From: Anthracocystis setariae
Taxonomy: Eukaryota > Basidiomycota > Ustilaginomycetes > Ustilaginales > Ustilaginaceae
Assembly (NCBI GenBank): GCA_928724745.1
Contig: CAKMXJ010000002.1
Span: forward strand, 806,001-870,000
Direction: 5' to 3'
DNA length: 64,000 bases
The position numbers and the translations under genes are program-made. Shown here piece after piece: positions 32,426-42,463 of this stretch; position 1 is the stretch's first letter; each line of letters begins with the position of its first letter. The notes under the pieces were generated by a model that was not told the origin of the DNA, did no database searches, and was given only the letters and a program-made list of their open reading frames with translations.

Positions 32426-33421
32426 TTAGTTGACGGGCTGACCGGGCGCAGCCTGCGAATACGAACCCTGCTGAGGGGCGTTGACAGCACCGCCATTGCC
32501 GTGGTTGAGCTGGCTGTTGCTCTGCGGTTGAGCAAGACCGGCAATGGCTGCCGAAGTGGTAAAGTAGGGGTGTCGAAGCGCCTCGTCAGCCGAGATTCGC
32601 TGTGTGGGGTCGAATTTGAGCAGCTTGTCAAGCAAATCGATCGCCAAAGGATGCGCCTTGGGGAACATGCTCTGGAAGGGAACCCTAGGGACGCGGGGGA
32701 AAGGTCGCACCTGAATCTCGGGCGAGTCGTTGACGAGTCGCTTCATGGTGTTGTCATCGGGGGTACCGAGGATGCGCAAGATCTGGTTGAGCTGATCGTT
32801 GTTGTCACGTCCTCGGAAGAGGGGAAGGCCCGAGATCATTTCAGCCATGATGCACCCTGCACTCCAAATGTCGATGGAGGTCGAGTAGGTGCGCGACCCA
32901 AGAAGAACGTCAGGGGCACGATACCAGAGAGTGACGACCTCATTGGAAAAGGTGTTGACCGGGATACCGAATGCTCGTGCAAGACCAAAGTCGGCCAGCT
33001 TGAGCTCGCCACGCTTGTTGATGAGAAGGTTCTGAGGCTTGAGATCGCGGTGCAGGACACGATTTTCGTGGCAAAAGGCGGTCCCCTTGAGCAGTTGGAA
33101 CATAAACGAGCGGGTGGTGACGGGGTCGAGCGCACAGCGATTACCGTGGATCTCCATGTACTTCTTGAGATCCTGATCCATGTATTCGAAGACAAGCATC
33201 AGCTTGGATTCGGTGTGAATGACATCGTACAGACGCACGATGTTGGTGTGACGGAGCTCCTTCATCAATGAGATTTCACGGATGGCTGTTGACGGCGTAC
33301 CCTCTTCGGCGTCAAGATGGATTTCCTTGAGGGCAACGATCTCATTGTTGAGCCTGGATCGTCCCTTGTAGACAGTGGCGTAGGTGCCCTCACCGAGCTT
33401 TTCGAGCTGGACGTAGTTCAT
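32426..33421 (-). CDS. Cyclin-dependent kinase, Pho85 / Cdk5 family
   Basis: Single-exon ORF of 331 aa. The ATG at 33421 gives [20 protein letters not shown], which fits the family exactly; the frame upstream has no ATG. Kinase marks are the glycine loop (10-18), catalytic Lys32, the PSTAIRE helix (43-49), HRDLKPQN with Asp126, DFG (144-146) and the activation segment [17 protein letters not shown]. Ser159 replaces the usual Thr, as in Cdk5 and Pho85, which do not need CAK phosphorylation. The C-terminal 30 residues are Gln/Asn/Gly-rich. Known role: with Pcl-type cyclins, controls phosphate response, polarity and cell cycle entry; in smut fungi a Cdk5 homologue has been linked to polar growth. 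It is divergent from UTP5. Confidence 0.95.
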   Translation of the reverse strand: MNYVQLEKLGEGTYATVYKGRSRLNNEIVALKEIHLDAEEGTPSTAIREISLMKELRHTNIVRLYDVIHTESKLMLVFEYMDQDLKKYMEIHGNRCALDPVTTRSFMFQLLKGTAFCHENRVLHRDLKPQNLLINKRGELKLADFGLARAFGIPVNTFSNEVVTLWYRAPDVLLGSRTYSTSIDIWSAGCIMAEMISGLPLFRGRDNNDQLNQILRILGTPDDNTMKRLVNDSPEIQVRPFPRVPRVPFQSMFPKAHPLAIDLLDKLLKFDPTQRISADEALRHPYFTTSAAIAGLAQPQSNSQLNHGNGGAVNAPQQGSYSQAAPGQPVN

Positions 33422-34169
33422 GACGGTACTGTTGCGATCCCCTCGAGACTGGTGGATAGGTAGGGATGTAGGATGAGGCGGCACTTGCGGTCAGCAACTA
33501 GCTTGGTCAGGCTTTAAAGGTAGCCAAGTTCGATCTAGGATGACCTTGTAGGAAAAAGGCTCGAAGGATATGTGGAAAGGATGCGGAGGAGGTTGATAAG
33601 ATAACCTTGCTGGACACAGAATCGGCTCATGTCTACAATGCGGCAAGCACCTCCAAAGTCATTTGAGGGAGTGTCAATCTCAGCCACAGCTGCAGCGTCG
33701 CGACTTGAACACTTTGGACTCGCAGTCAGGGATAGAGCTGCAGCTGCTGTGTCGCGCTCAGCCGAAGAATCTAGAGTGGCGGTGAACAGACCACGTTCAG
33801 ACACGCGCCTCTTCCGACAGGCCATGTCGAAAAAAAAAAAAAAAAAAATGAAACGCAGTCCACTCACACTCATCTTTTTGAGGCGAAGCTTAGCTTTTCG
33901 GTGCGTTGCTGGTCTTCAATATTACATAAGCACGTGTCACTCGGTTCAGGCAAAATTGAGAATTTGCTGTTGCGGAAGAAAAAAAAAAAAAAAAAAAAAG
34001 AGTTGAAATAGGCTGCAGCTCCACTGAACCGTCCAACCATAGAAATCTCAAGACAAGAAGATCGTTGCTGCACTCTCATTCAAACTTGATCTTCACATCT
34101 TTTCGTCTGTTGGTGTTATCATTCCTTCTCAGCGATTGACCCCCTCAGTGTTATCGAAGGATCGTAAGC
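33422..34169. promoter_or_regulatory. Divergent upstream region of the Cdk5-like kinase (-) and UTP5 (+)
   Basis: About 750 bases between two start codons, with A-runs at 33830-33848 and about 33980-33999. Short ORFs here include homopolymers and look non-coding. Confidence 0.5.
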
Positions 34170-36791
34170 ATGGTCAAAAACAAGACGCCCAAGCCGTCCA
34201 AGTCCCGGCCCGCTTCCACTTCGGAGCTCAACCAGCCACTCTTACCCTCCTCGGGTTCGGTGACTGCATCCACAGCCTCCTGCTCCTTTTCTCCTGCCCC
34301 GGAACACTCGCTCTTCGCGCATATCAGCAACCAAGTCCATCAGCAACGCTTGCGGATCTACAATGCTTCCGCTTCTCCTGCTTCCAACTCGCAGCTGGTT
34401 ACCGACTTTCTCCTGGCATCGCTAGGTGGAGCCGAGTGCCTTTCGTCGCACTGGGTTCGTCTCTCTACTTCTTCGTCCAAGTCGGCCAAGAGGAGAAAGC
34501 ACGATGCCGAATCTGCCGATGAGATGGCCTCTTCCGCTTCATCGCAGCTCTTCTTGGCGCTCGGATTGAGCTCCGGTCAGGTTCACCTTCTCAGCCCTGC
34601 GCTCGCCCAGTCAGTTGCGATTCTCGACGCTTCGTCCGCATCAGGAAGCAGCATGTCTTCCGCAGCAAGCGCCGGTGTTGTTTCCATCTCCTATTCAGAA
34701 GCCAACAAGACTCTCTTTGCTTGCTCCAAGAACGGCTGGGTCTCGGCCTTCGCGCTTGCCGATGTCAAGCTTGGCGACCAAGCCGCTGCATTGCGGCCCT
34801 TTTCGTCCTTCCGCCCGGATACCAAATCAGCTGTTCAGCTGCTTAGTTCGAGACGCGACCTTGTCCTCTCAGCTCATCACAGCATCAGCTTGACGGACAA
34901 CTCCAAATCGGACAACTCGCTCCGTGCCACATTCACCGGTCACGCTTCGCCTGTCACACATCTCGAATGGCTCAGCGACAATTCGTTTGTATCGGCCGCT
35001 GAGGGCGATCGCATCGTTAGCGCCTGGACGTACGAGGCCAAGGCAGGCAAAGCCGTTGCTGGGCGTGCTTTCGCCACTGCGGCGCTCGATGGTCCTGTTC
35101 GAGCCCTTTCCGTTGCTTCCAACACCTCTTCGCACGCCCGAACTCTCATCACTATCGTTACACAAACGGGGAGTGTCCGTATCTATGGCCTCCCATCCGA
35201 ATCCAACGCGGACGCATCGCCATCCAAAAAGAAGTCGGCAGCTCTTCCATCGTTGGAGTTGCTTGCGCAGTCGGAAGGCAGCGGAGCGTCGGTCGAGTGG
35301 ATCGATGCCAGGCTCGTTTCAGACAAGCTCCGCCTCGCCCGACTCATCCGGGGCGCCAAGGTCTCGATCGATGAAACCACTGTGCTCAGCGGCAAGGGTG
35401 CGCAACTGCAAAAGATGCTTCGTCTCCCCACAGCAGGTACGAAGTCCAACTCTACATCAGGCGGTCTGCTCGCTGATACGGACGAGGCGCAATTGACCGG
35501 AGGTGCCGCCGAGATGCAGAGGTATGTCGATGCGCCATTGCGACCCCAAGGCATTGACGATGTCGAGATTGAGGATGCTAGTCTGGTTGCGGCATCCTCG
35601 ACGCGCGGTGCGGATCTGGAGCCGACGCTTGCACAAAGGCTGAAGGATCTTGGCTTTGCTGATCCCTCGCTCGCTGGTCAGGAGGCAGAAGAGGACGATG
35701 CTGACATGCCTACAAAGAAGCAGCAATCATTGACAAGCGAAGCATCGCTCGCCTCCTCGCTCTCGCAAGCGCTGCATTCAGGCGACACGACCTTGCTCAC
35801 CAGCTGCCTGAACCACAACGACGCCATCCTTATCCGCAATACGGTGCGCAAGATCTCGGGTCCTCTTTCGGTCAAACTTCTCGAGGAGTGCGTCAACCGC
35901 CTCAACGGTGTGGGTGGACATCACGTCAGCAGAGGCACGATGGGAAGCCAAAAGGCACGCGGGCTTATGGAGTGGGTGCGCGCTACGCTTCTCAACCACA
36001 TGGGCTACCTCATGTCGCTGCCTAATCTGGTGAGCCGACTCGCTGGTCTGCACGCCACGCTCACGACGCGTCTCGCCACGCACGAGCGATTGTTGGCACT
36101 CAATGGACGACTCGAGCTGGTTCTGTCGCAGATCGAGGCGAGGGCGGCGTACATGTCGCAAGCGAGCAACAATCAGGTGCGCGTGCAGGGCGTCAAGTTT
36201 GGCAAGAGGATGCAGGGCGACGTCCAGCCAAATGGGGTGGACAAGGAGAGGAGGAAAGGTAACAAGTGGGTGGAGGAGTCGGACGATTCGGATTCGGATG
36301 GCATGAGCGTGGACGATGACGAGGACGGCGTTCTAGTGCGTGGCGAGGATGCTGAGGAAGGTGATGTGCAGGACATTGCGCTGGGCGCTGATGACAGTGA
36401 TGAGGAGGAGGAAGATGACAGTGACGATGAGGACTCGGGTCCTTTGCGAAGACGACGCCGTGTCAAGAGCGGGCGCATGTCTGATGGCAACACTTCTGCT
36501 GACTCTGACGAAGATGATGAGGACGAGGAGGATGAAGAGGAGGATGAAGACGACGAGGATGATGAAGAAGAGGACGACGACGACGACATTGAGGAGATCG
36601 AAGAGGACGATGACGAGGAAGAAGAGGATGACGACGAGTTGCCAGACGAAAGCGACCTGGAGGAAGACGGCGCCAGTGATATGGAGGATGACGAGGAGGA
36701 AGAGTACGATGAGGAAGACGGTGGACGCGGCCCTAATGGCATGTTCGATCTGGAAGCCGAGGAAGGCACTGATGAGGATGACGAGGAGTGA
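34170..36791 (+). CDS. UTP5: U3 snoRNP / SSU processome protein UTP5 (WDR43)
   Basis: Single-exon ORF of 873 aa with an ATG start. The N-terminal half has WD40-like blade segments (KTLFACSKNGWVSAFAL, FTGHASPVTHLEWLSDNSFV, VRALSVASNTSSHARTL). Residues about 522-660 are an Utp12 domain (SLASSLSQALHSGDTTLL, then LLEECVNRL and ARGLMEWVRATLLNH). From about residue 700 to the end the protein is an extreme Asp/Glu tract broken by one basic patch (RRRRRVKSGR). Known role: t-UTP/UtpA subcomplex in the nucleolus, linking rDNA transcription to 18S pre-rRNA processing. UTP4, UTP15 and UTP17 are related WD proteins, but the WD40 plus Utp12 order with an acidic tail fits UTP5 best. Confidence 0.85.
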   Translation: MVKNKTPKPSKSRPASTSELNQPLLPSSGSVTASTASCSFSPAPEHSLFAHISNQVHQQRLRIYNASASPASNSQLVTDFLLASLGGAECLSSHWVRLSTSSSKSAKRRKHDAESADEMASSASSQLFLALGLSSGQVHLLSPALAQSVAILDASSASGSSMSSAASAGVVSISYSEANKTLFACSKNGWVSAFALADVKLGDQAAALRPFSSFRPDTKSAVQLLSSRRDLVLSAHHSISLTDNSKSDNSLRATFTGHASPVTHLEWLSDNSFVSAAEGDRIVSAWTYEAKAGKAVAGRAFATAALDGPVRALSVASNTSSHARTLITIVTQTGSVRIYGLPSESNADASPSKKKSAALPSLELLAQSEGSGASVEWIDARLVSDKLRLARLIRGAKVSIDETTVLSGKGAQLQKMLRLPTAGTKSNSTSGGLLADTDEAQLTGGAAEMQRYVDAPLRPQGIDDVEIEDASLVAASSTRGADLEPTLAQRLKDLGFADPSLAGQEAEEDDADMPTKKQQSLTSEASLASSLSQALHSGDTTLLTSCLNHNDAILIRNTVRKISGPLSVKLLEECVNRLNGVGGHHVSRGTMGSQKARGLMEWVRATLLNHMGYLMSLPNLVSRLAGLHATLTTRLATHERLLALNGRLELVLSQIEARAAYMSQASNNQVRVQGVKFGKRMQGDVQPNGVDKERRKGNKWVEESDDSDSDGMSVDDDEDGVLVRGEDAEEGDVQDIALGADDSDEEEEDDSDDEDSGPLRRRRRVKSGRMSDGNTSADSDEDDEDEEDEEEDEDDEDDEEEDDDDDIEEIEEDDDEEEEDDDELPDESDLEEDGASDMEDDEEEEYDEEDGGRGPNGMFDLEAEEGTDEDDEE

Positions 36792-37732
36792 TTGTCTCTT
36801 GTCTCAAGCATCGCCACCATTTACCATTCTTGGTGTTTGTCACCGTCGTTTCCCATGATTATACAATTTTTCAATCGTCTTCAATGCATCTTAGAGTAGT
36901 CTTACACGGTACGGTGCGATTCGAGTACAGCACTAACCGGTGCTGCACGTAGTCGTGTGTGTTTGACGATCATTGCCATCTTGGTTGCGAGATCAAGTCT
37001 AAGTGCAGGGCACGAGGTCGAGGTTGTTCAAGCCGACTGGTCTAACAATGTACGACGTTTTGCACGGTGGAAATTCCGATCACAGTGAAAATAACAAGGC
37101 GGAAACGGGTGAATTTTTTGACTTTGGATTTCGCAGGAAACGGCACTCGGCGTGGCACGGACGGACCTCTCCGAGTGAGGTTTGGCAGAGCAACAACTTG
37201 GTTGGCCAGGGCTCGCTAGGGCCACTTGCACTCTACGCTATCAGGCATAGCAGAGACCTATCCCGGTTCTTTCCAGAAACTAACAATTCCTTATGCTTGC
37301 ACAGACTTGATCAGTCGCTGCCTAAGCACATCAGACGAACGTTCGAGGCGTGTTTGGCAGGTCAATTTCACTTTGCTTGCTTGTGCGATAGTAGTCATGA
37401 ATGAGCAAAAGATTAGTTGTGTGTTAGGGAAGGAGACGGTTGAGCCGTGGGTCGAGGTTGGGAGAGCTATTTTTATTTAGAGAATTCGGCGAGGCCGACT
37501 GGCAATTTGCTGCTTGCTGACTTGCGGAGGATGCGGCCTGGAAACAAGCGCCGCGTCCCGATTCAAAGTCAAAGCACAGAAAGCTCACGTTCCACACTTT
37601 GCCTTTCGTCGGACAGAACAGCAACAGCAGCAACAGCAGACACTGTCAGTGTGTCGTAGATCTTCCAACACGCTCTCCTAACTCCTTCTCTTTCCACACC
37701 ACCTCTCCCCCTTGCACATATCCGTCGTCGTC
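36792..37732. promoter_or_regulatory. Upstream region of succinyl-CoA ligase alpha
   Basis: About 940 bases. The last 70 bases before the start are strongly pyrimidine-rich, as in leaders of highly expressed fungal genes. No additional gene was seen. Confidence 0.45.
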
Positions 37733-38725
37733 ATGTTCAAGCACGCCGCCTCTTCGCTCAGCCGCCCCTTGGCTCGTGGCTTCTCCTCGTCCGCCGCCCG
37801 TGCCTCGTACGAGGACACCATCAAGAACTTGCTCATCAACAAGGACTCGCGTGTCATCTGCCAGGGTTTCACCGGTAAGACCGGTACCTTCCACTGCCAG
37901 CAAGCCCTCGACTACGGCACCAAGCTCGTCGGTGGTGTCTCGCCCAAGAAGGCCGGTCAGACTCATCTTGGTCTGCCCGTCTTCGGTTCCGTCAAGGAGG
38001 CCGTTCGTGAGACCAAGCCTCACGCTTCCGTCCTCTACGTTCCTCCCCCCGGTGCTGCCGATGCCATCATCGAGGCCATCGAGAACGAAGTTCCCCTCAT
38101 TGTTGCCATCACCGAGGGTATCCCTCAGAAGGATGAGATCCGCGTCGCTGCTGCGCTCCGATCCCAGTCGAAATCGCGCCTCGTAGGCCCCAACTGCCCC
38201 GGTATCATCAACCCCGAAGGCTGCAAGATTGGCATCATGCCCGGCCACATCCACACGCCCGGTCGCATCGGTATCGTCTCGCGCTCCGGCACACTCACAT
38301 ACGAGGCCGTCAACCAGACCACCCAGGTCGGCCTCGGCCAGTCCATCTGCGTCGGTATCGGCGGTGACCCCTTCCCCGGCTCCACCACGCTCGACCTCGT
38401 CAAGCTGCTCCTCGACCACGACAAGTCCGAAGGTATCGTCCTCATCGGTGAAATCGGTGGTTCCATGGAGGAGGATGCCGCCGAGTATCTCGCCAAGTAC
38501 AACAAGACGCGTGCCAACCCCAAGCCCGTTGTCGCCTTTATCGCCGGCCGTACCGCACCTCCAGGCCGCACAATGGGTCACAGTGGAGCCGTGATCTCGG
38601 GAGGAAAAGGTGGTGCTGATGGTAAGATCCAGGCGCTCGTTGACGCCGGTGCCGTTGTCGCGGATTCGCCCGCCAAGATCGGTGTGTTGATGAAGGAGGC
38701 CATGGCCAAGGCGGGTCTTGCTTAA
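37733..38725 (+). CDS. LSC1: Succinyl-CoA ligase (ADP/GDP-forming) alpha subunit, mitochondrial
   Basis: Single-exon ORF of 330 aa; the ATG at 37733 is the first Met in frame. The presequence ([20 protein letters not shown]) targets the matrix. A Rossmann-type CoA-binding domain follows ([17 protein letters not shown], then [18 protein letters not shown]). The ligase domain has [25 protein letters not shown] and the phosphohistidine loop [11 protein letters not shown] with His283. Role: TCA cycle step that converts succinyl-CoA to succinate with nucleoside triphosphate formation, as a dimer with the beta subunit, which is not in this window. Codon bias is very strong (mostly C-ending), suggesting high expression. 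Confidence 0.98.
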   Translation: MFKHAASSLSRPLARGFSSSAARASYEDTIKNLLINKDSRVICQGFTGKTGTFHCQQALDYGTKLVGGVSPKKAGQTHLGLPVFGSVKEAVRETKPHASVLYVPPPGAADAIIEAIENEVPLIVAITEGIPQKDEIRVAAALRSQSKSRLVGPNCPGIINPEGCKIGIMPGHIHTPGRIGIVSRSGTLTYEAVNQTTQVGLGQSICVGIGGDPFPGSTTLDLVKLLLDHDKSEGIVLIGEIGGSMEEDAAEYLAKYNKTRANPKPVVAFIAGRTAPPGRTMGHSGAVISGGKGGADGKIQALVDAGAVVADSPAKIGVLMKEAMAKAGLA

Positions 38726-39476
38726 GACTGTCAGATATTTCCCCTACAGTACAGTATATTAGACTTGGATGCATTTGCTTCTCCGATGGAGCCAATCAGC
38801 AGCCCTGCTGTGAAGATCTCGTCCCTTTTTTTTTCCCTGTTGTGTCATGTCGAAGTTTGGCCAATGTAAATGATGCAAGTATCTACCGTGGATGCCACTT
38901 GATTCCAAGTCAGCCGGTTGTTGATCGGGTTTGAGTGCAGGATTGTGCGGCGAGGTCGTTGATTCGATTTGAACTGATGGTTCTGGGGGGGAATGTGCTT
39001 TGTGTCAGCAGCGCACCGATGATGGAAGCGATCTGAAACTTTGATCGGGGTTAGCAGCATTGGTGCTGCGACGGATCGGTTTGTTCAAGATGTGAGGTGA
39101 TGGAATGTGAATGTGAATGGGATTGCGTACTATGTGTCTCGCCATGCTACACAGAGAGTCAGAAGAGGTCTGACATGCCCAAACTCCTACAGCACCAATC
39201 AGCTTCATTTACTGTATGATGGAGATAGACGCACTCACATCAGCGATGTATCGATAACTTACTTCATCGTCCCAACCGAACCATAGCGTCATACTTCCCT
39301 ACTTACCCACCTCGCCAGTTATGCACCTTACCTGAAAAATATTTCACCACACCCAACTCTCCTCAACCCAACATTCACAGTCGACCATGCGAAAAGCCGA
39401 ATCCATAACCGCAAACGAGGCTAGCATACATCCATAGCAGTGGAACCAGAACAACAAATTGGGCGAGTACAGAACC
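38726..39476. other. Convergent 3' spacer
   Basis: About 750 bases between the succinyl-CoA ligase and YSC84-like stops, with one ACAGTACAGTA motif (about 38747). No gene was recognised. Confidence 0.5.
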
Positions 39477-41465
39477 TCAAATAGGTGCAGTCCACGATGC
39501 TGGGAACAAACCAACCTTGCTAGCACTAAGACCTGCTTCGACGCGACCCTGCCACCAATCGTCTCTGGTGTTCGTCTTCTTAATCACGGCAATCACTTGG
39601 CCTTTATTAAAACTGAGATCACCTTCCTCCTGCGCCTCAAAGTCGTACAGCGCAACCACTCGCTCGATCACAGGGATCGTGGCATTAGTAGTCGACAGCG
39701 AAAACGACTCGCGTCTCCCCACACTCCCACCATCCTTACCAACGCTTTGTTGACTGTTGTAGTCGCCCAGTGAGGGAGAGATCAGATGGTCGCCCTCGTC
39801 CTCAGTGGTGGTGGGCGTCTTTTTTCGACCAAACGCGCTGCTTCCAGGACTGGGCGTGCGAAATTTGCCGAACCGGGATGTGCTGACGCTCTTGGAAGGA
39901 GGCGGTGCTGAGCCGCGCATGTCAGAGTCCCACAGCGACTTGCTTCGTCCGTGTCCATTGCTACTGCCGCCGCCGTTGTTGGCATGACTGCCATAGCTGC
40001 CACTGTTCTCCGCAAAAGGATCGTGAGCCGTAGCGTGGCTATCACCGAAGAGGTCGTCATGGGCATCGTCCGCCGCGCTGAATTGCGACCATCCAACAGG
40101 CGTGGTGCTCTTTCGCGGAGCAACGCTGTTGCCTGTATTATTGAACGGAGAGTTTCGACCTCCTACCGCGCCGTAACTTTTGTTGAGACCGGACGATTTT
40201 CGCGCAGTAGGGCTAGCAGGTGCGCCTCCTTGAAGCTCTCGATCGAGCGCATCCATGCCATCAGTGTCTCTGCCCCAACCATTGCTGTTCTTGCTGTGGC
40301 CAGGTATGTCGTCCCAATCAGGGGGAGGGGTGGGCCCAGTACGATCTGACTTCTTCTTTCCCAGACTCGAGAAGCTGAGATTGCTTGCGATGCTGCTCGA
40401 TCTCTCGCGTAAGCCCGTTCGCTTGCGTTGCGAAGAAGCGGATCCAACACGACCCGGTACGTTTGTGATAGTCGACGAAGGGCCGAAGGCATAGGAATTG
40501 AAGTTTCGATTCTCATAGTCATCCTCCTTCTTACGACGGTCGTCCTGATCCCACTGATCCACAGGCTTGTTCCTATCGCTGAAGCCGAGATCATCAAACC
40601 GGTCTGGCAAGTCGTCCAGTGGAGATTTACGAGAAGATCTGGACCCATTCGAATAGCTGTGTTCCATGCGCTTTCCTTTCATCAGGTCATCGAGATCTCG
40701 GCTATCAACCGAATCGTTGCTGGACCTACGGCCGCTGCTCTTGCCAAGACCACGATTGTCAAAGCTGCTGGTGTCGTCACGATTGAAATACTCGCCGTCG
40801 AGATCCTTGCTTGGAGTGTTGGCTAGAGTGAAACGATCGATGGTCTGGATGAGAGCGTCCGACCAATCAGGACGATCCACGGCGCCTGAAAGGATCTGTT
40901 TGGCGTTCTTTCCCATGCGACCATACGCCTTTGCGTTGGCATCCTCGCGTTCAACCAGCACACTTCCCTCGAGCGAGATACCACCGTAGAGGCCTTTGGA
41001 CTTGGAGTACGAGAACATGGCAGCAACTCGGCCCTTTGTATTGACACTTCCGCTTGCCTCTGCTGATCTTCCCATGGGACCGAGCGCTACGGACATGTTG
41101 CCACCGAGCTGGAGAGAGCCGGTGGCCATGAAGGACTTGACGGCCGATTTCGAGTTGAGAACGATGAGAAAGTCGGTTACCTCTGCGCCGGCGTTGAAGC
41201 CACCGCCCAGCCCACCGATGCCGATGGCGGCGGGTGCGGACCAAGTGCCATCGTCGAGCTTGGCGATCACTACGCCTGATCCTGCTCGTGCAGAAAGAAG
41301 AAAGCCGATGCGGAAGACCGAAAAGATGGCAAAGCCCTTGGCTTTTTGCAACACGCTGAGCGGCACAATCTTGTCAAGGCCGTTGATCGGATCAACGAAG
41401 TCGTTGAGAATCTTGGTGGCCTTGCGGCATTCCTGCTCCAGTGTGACGGGGATTGGGTTGCCCAT
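39477..41465 (-). CDS. YSC84 / LSB3 (SH3YL1) family actin-patch protein
   Basis: Single-exon ORF of 662 aa with an ATG start. Residues 1 to about 215 form the SYLF (Ysc84) domain: NPIPVTLEQECRKATKIL, FAIFSVFRIGFLLSARAGSG, GIGGLGGGFNAGAEVTDF and KGLYGGISLEGSVLVERED. A long disordered Ser/Asp/Gly linker follows. The C terminus is an SH3 domain (VALYDFEAQEEGDLSF, DDWWQGR, VGLFPASW). The RT-to-end segment has a few extra residues between WWQGR and GLFP compared with yeast. Known role: SYLF binds phosphoinositides and actin filaments, and SH3 recruits Las17/WASP partners at endocytic patches. Confidence 0.93.
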   Translation of the reverse strand: MGNPIPVTLEQECRKATKILNDFVDPINGLDKIVPLSVLQKAKGFAIFSVFRIGFLLSARAGSGVVIAKLDDGTWSAPAAIGIGGLGGGFNAGAEVTDFLIVLNSKSAVKSFMATGSLQLGGNMSVALGPMGRSAEASGSVNTKGRVAAMFSYSKSKGLYGGISLEGSVLVEREDANAKAYGRMGKNAKQILSGAVDRPDWSDALIQTIDRFTLANTPSKDLDGEYFNRDDTSSFDNRGLGKSSGRRSSNDSVDSRDLDDLMKGKRMEHSYSNGSRSSRKSPLDDLPDRFDDLGFSDRNKPVDQWDQDDRRKKEDDYENRNFNSYAFGPSSTITNVPGRVGSASSQRKRTGLRERSSSIASNLSFSSLGKKKSDRTGPTPPPDWDDIPGHSKNSNGWGRDTDGMDALDRELQGGAPASPTARKSSGLNKSYGAVGGRNSPFNNTGNSVAPRKSTTPVGWSQFSAADDAHDDLFGDSHATAHDPFAENSGSYGSHANNGGGSSNGHGRSKSLWDSDMRGSAPPPSKSVSTSRFGKFRTPSPGSSAFGRKKTPTTTEDEGDHLISPSLGDYNSQQSVGKDGGSVGRRESFSLSTTNATIPVIERVVALYDFEAQEEGDLSFNKGQVIAVIKKTNTRDDWWQGRVEAGLSASKVGLFPASWTAPI

Positions 41466-42463
41466 TTGCGTCGCAATACACTAACTAGATCAGCGCTGCG
41501 TCAATGATGGAAAGGAGAGAACCTGATGATTTGGCCCAGGGAAAGTGGGGCTCGAAGCTGTATTGCTCAGCACCGGGGCTTGTGTTGTAGCGAACCAAAG
41601 TGGGGGGTTGAAATGGCTGGTGGCAAAGAAGAAGCCACTTTGGCTTGGCCTGGAGTCGCGCAGAGAATCCACGAGAGCGATGTCGTTTTGCGACGAAGAA
41701 GTTGCGATGGTCGAGCAGCGTGAGACAAGATGGCTGTGACGAGGAGAGGAAGTAGTGTCGATGCCACGGATTGCATACAAAAGCGCTGTGGACTAGATGG
41801 GCGTGAGGAGGAGGTGGTTGTGGGGAGCTGTGCAGCTTGTCAGCGATTTTGTGTGGCAAGCAAGGAAGCGCTGTTTCGGAGAATATCGTTGCGCCCCGCG
41901 GAGAGGCTTAAGACGTAAGGCAAAGGGGAACGGTGCTGTACCGGTACAGTGCGGTGCCGTGGGAAGGTGCAGGTGTGGTGATGCAACAAAATTGACTGCC
42001 GAAGGCCTAATTTTGACTGCGCCCACAGTAGTGGAAGCACATTGCGGTGCACGCTTAACTTTTTTGTGGAGGAAAATTAGCCACGGCCCGAGCGTTCCGA
42101 TTCAATCATCTTGCAGCTGATTCCTTGCGGCAGTACTACTACACTGTACTCTGTAAGCTACCCCGCCTCTTCTCTCTCTCTCTCTCTCTCTCTGCGGCTA
42201 AAATATATACAGTTTAGTAGTAGTAGTGCAATACCGTACCGCATAATGGTGCGGACTTGACCTTCCGGGCAGCATGACCTACTGCACAGGACCTGTACCC
42301 CTGATCACTGTCAGATCTTGATTATACCGCCTCGTGACCGCTGTCTCGAGCAAGCTCACTTTCTGATCACATCATATGAATGAAGGAGATTGCATTGAAG
42401 CTCTTCTGCCAATTGTGACGACGAGTATCGGAAATGTGGCTACCAACAACGGAAGAACCTCAC
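41466..42463. other. Intergenic with TACTGTAC-type motifs and CT repeat
   Basis: About 1 kb between the YSC84-like start and the MTR10 stop. It contains GCTGTACCGGTACAGTGC (about 41935-41952), CAGTACTACTACACTGTAC (about 42131-42149), a CT microsatellite and AATACCGTACCGCAT (about 42230). No gene was seen. Confidence 0.5.
42170..42193. repeat. (CT)n microsatellite
   Basis: About 12 CT units. Confidence 0.9.

Noticed and set aside
32369..33271. 300-codon ORF on the + strand
   Set aside because: Antisense shadow of the Cdk5-like kinase gene.
37646..38581. 311-codon ORF on the minus strand
   Set aside because: Antisense shadow of the succinyl-CoA ligase gene.
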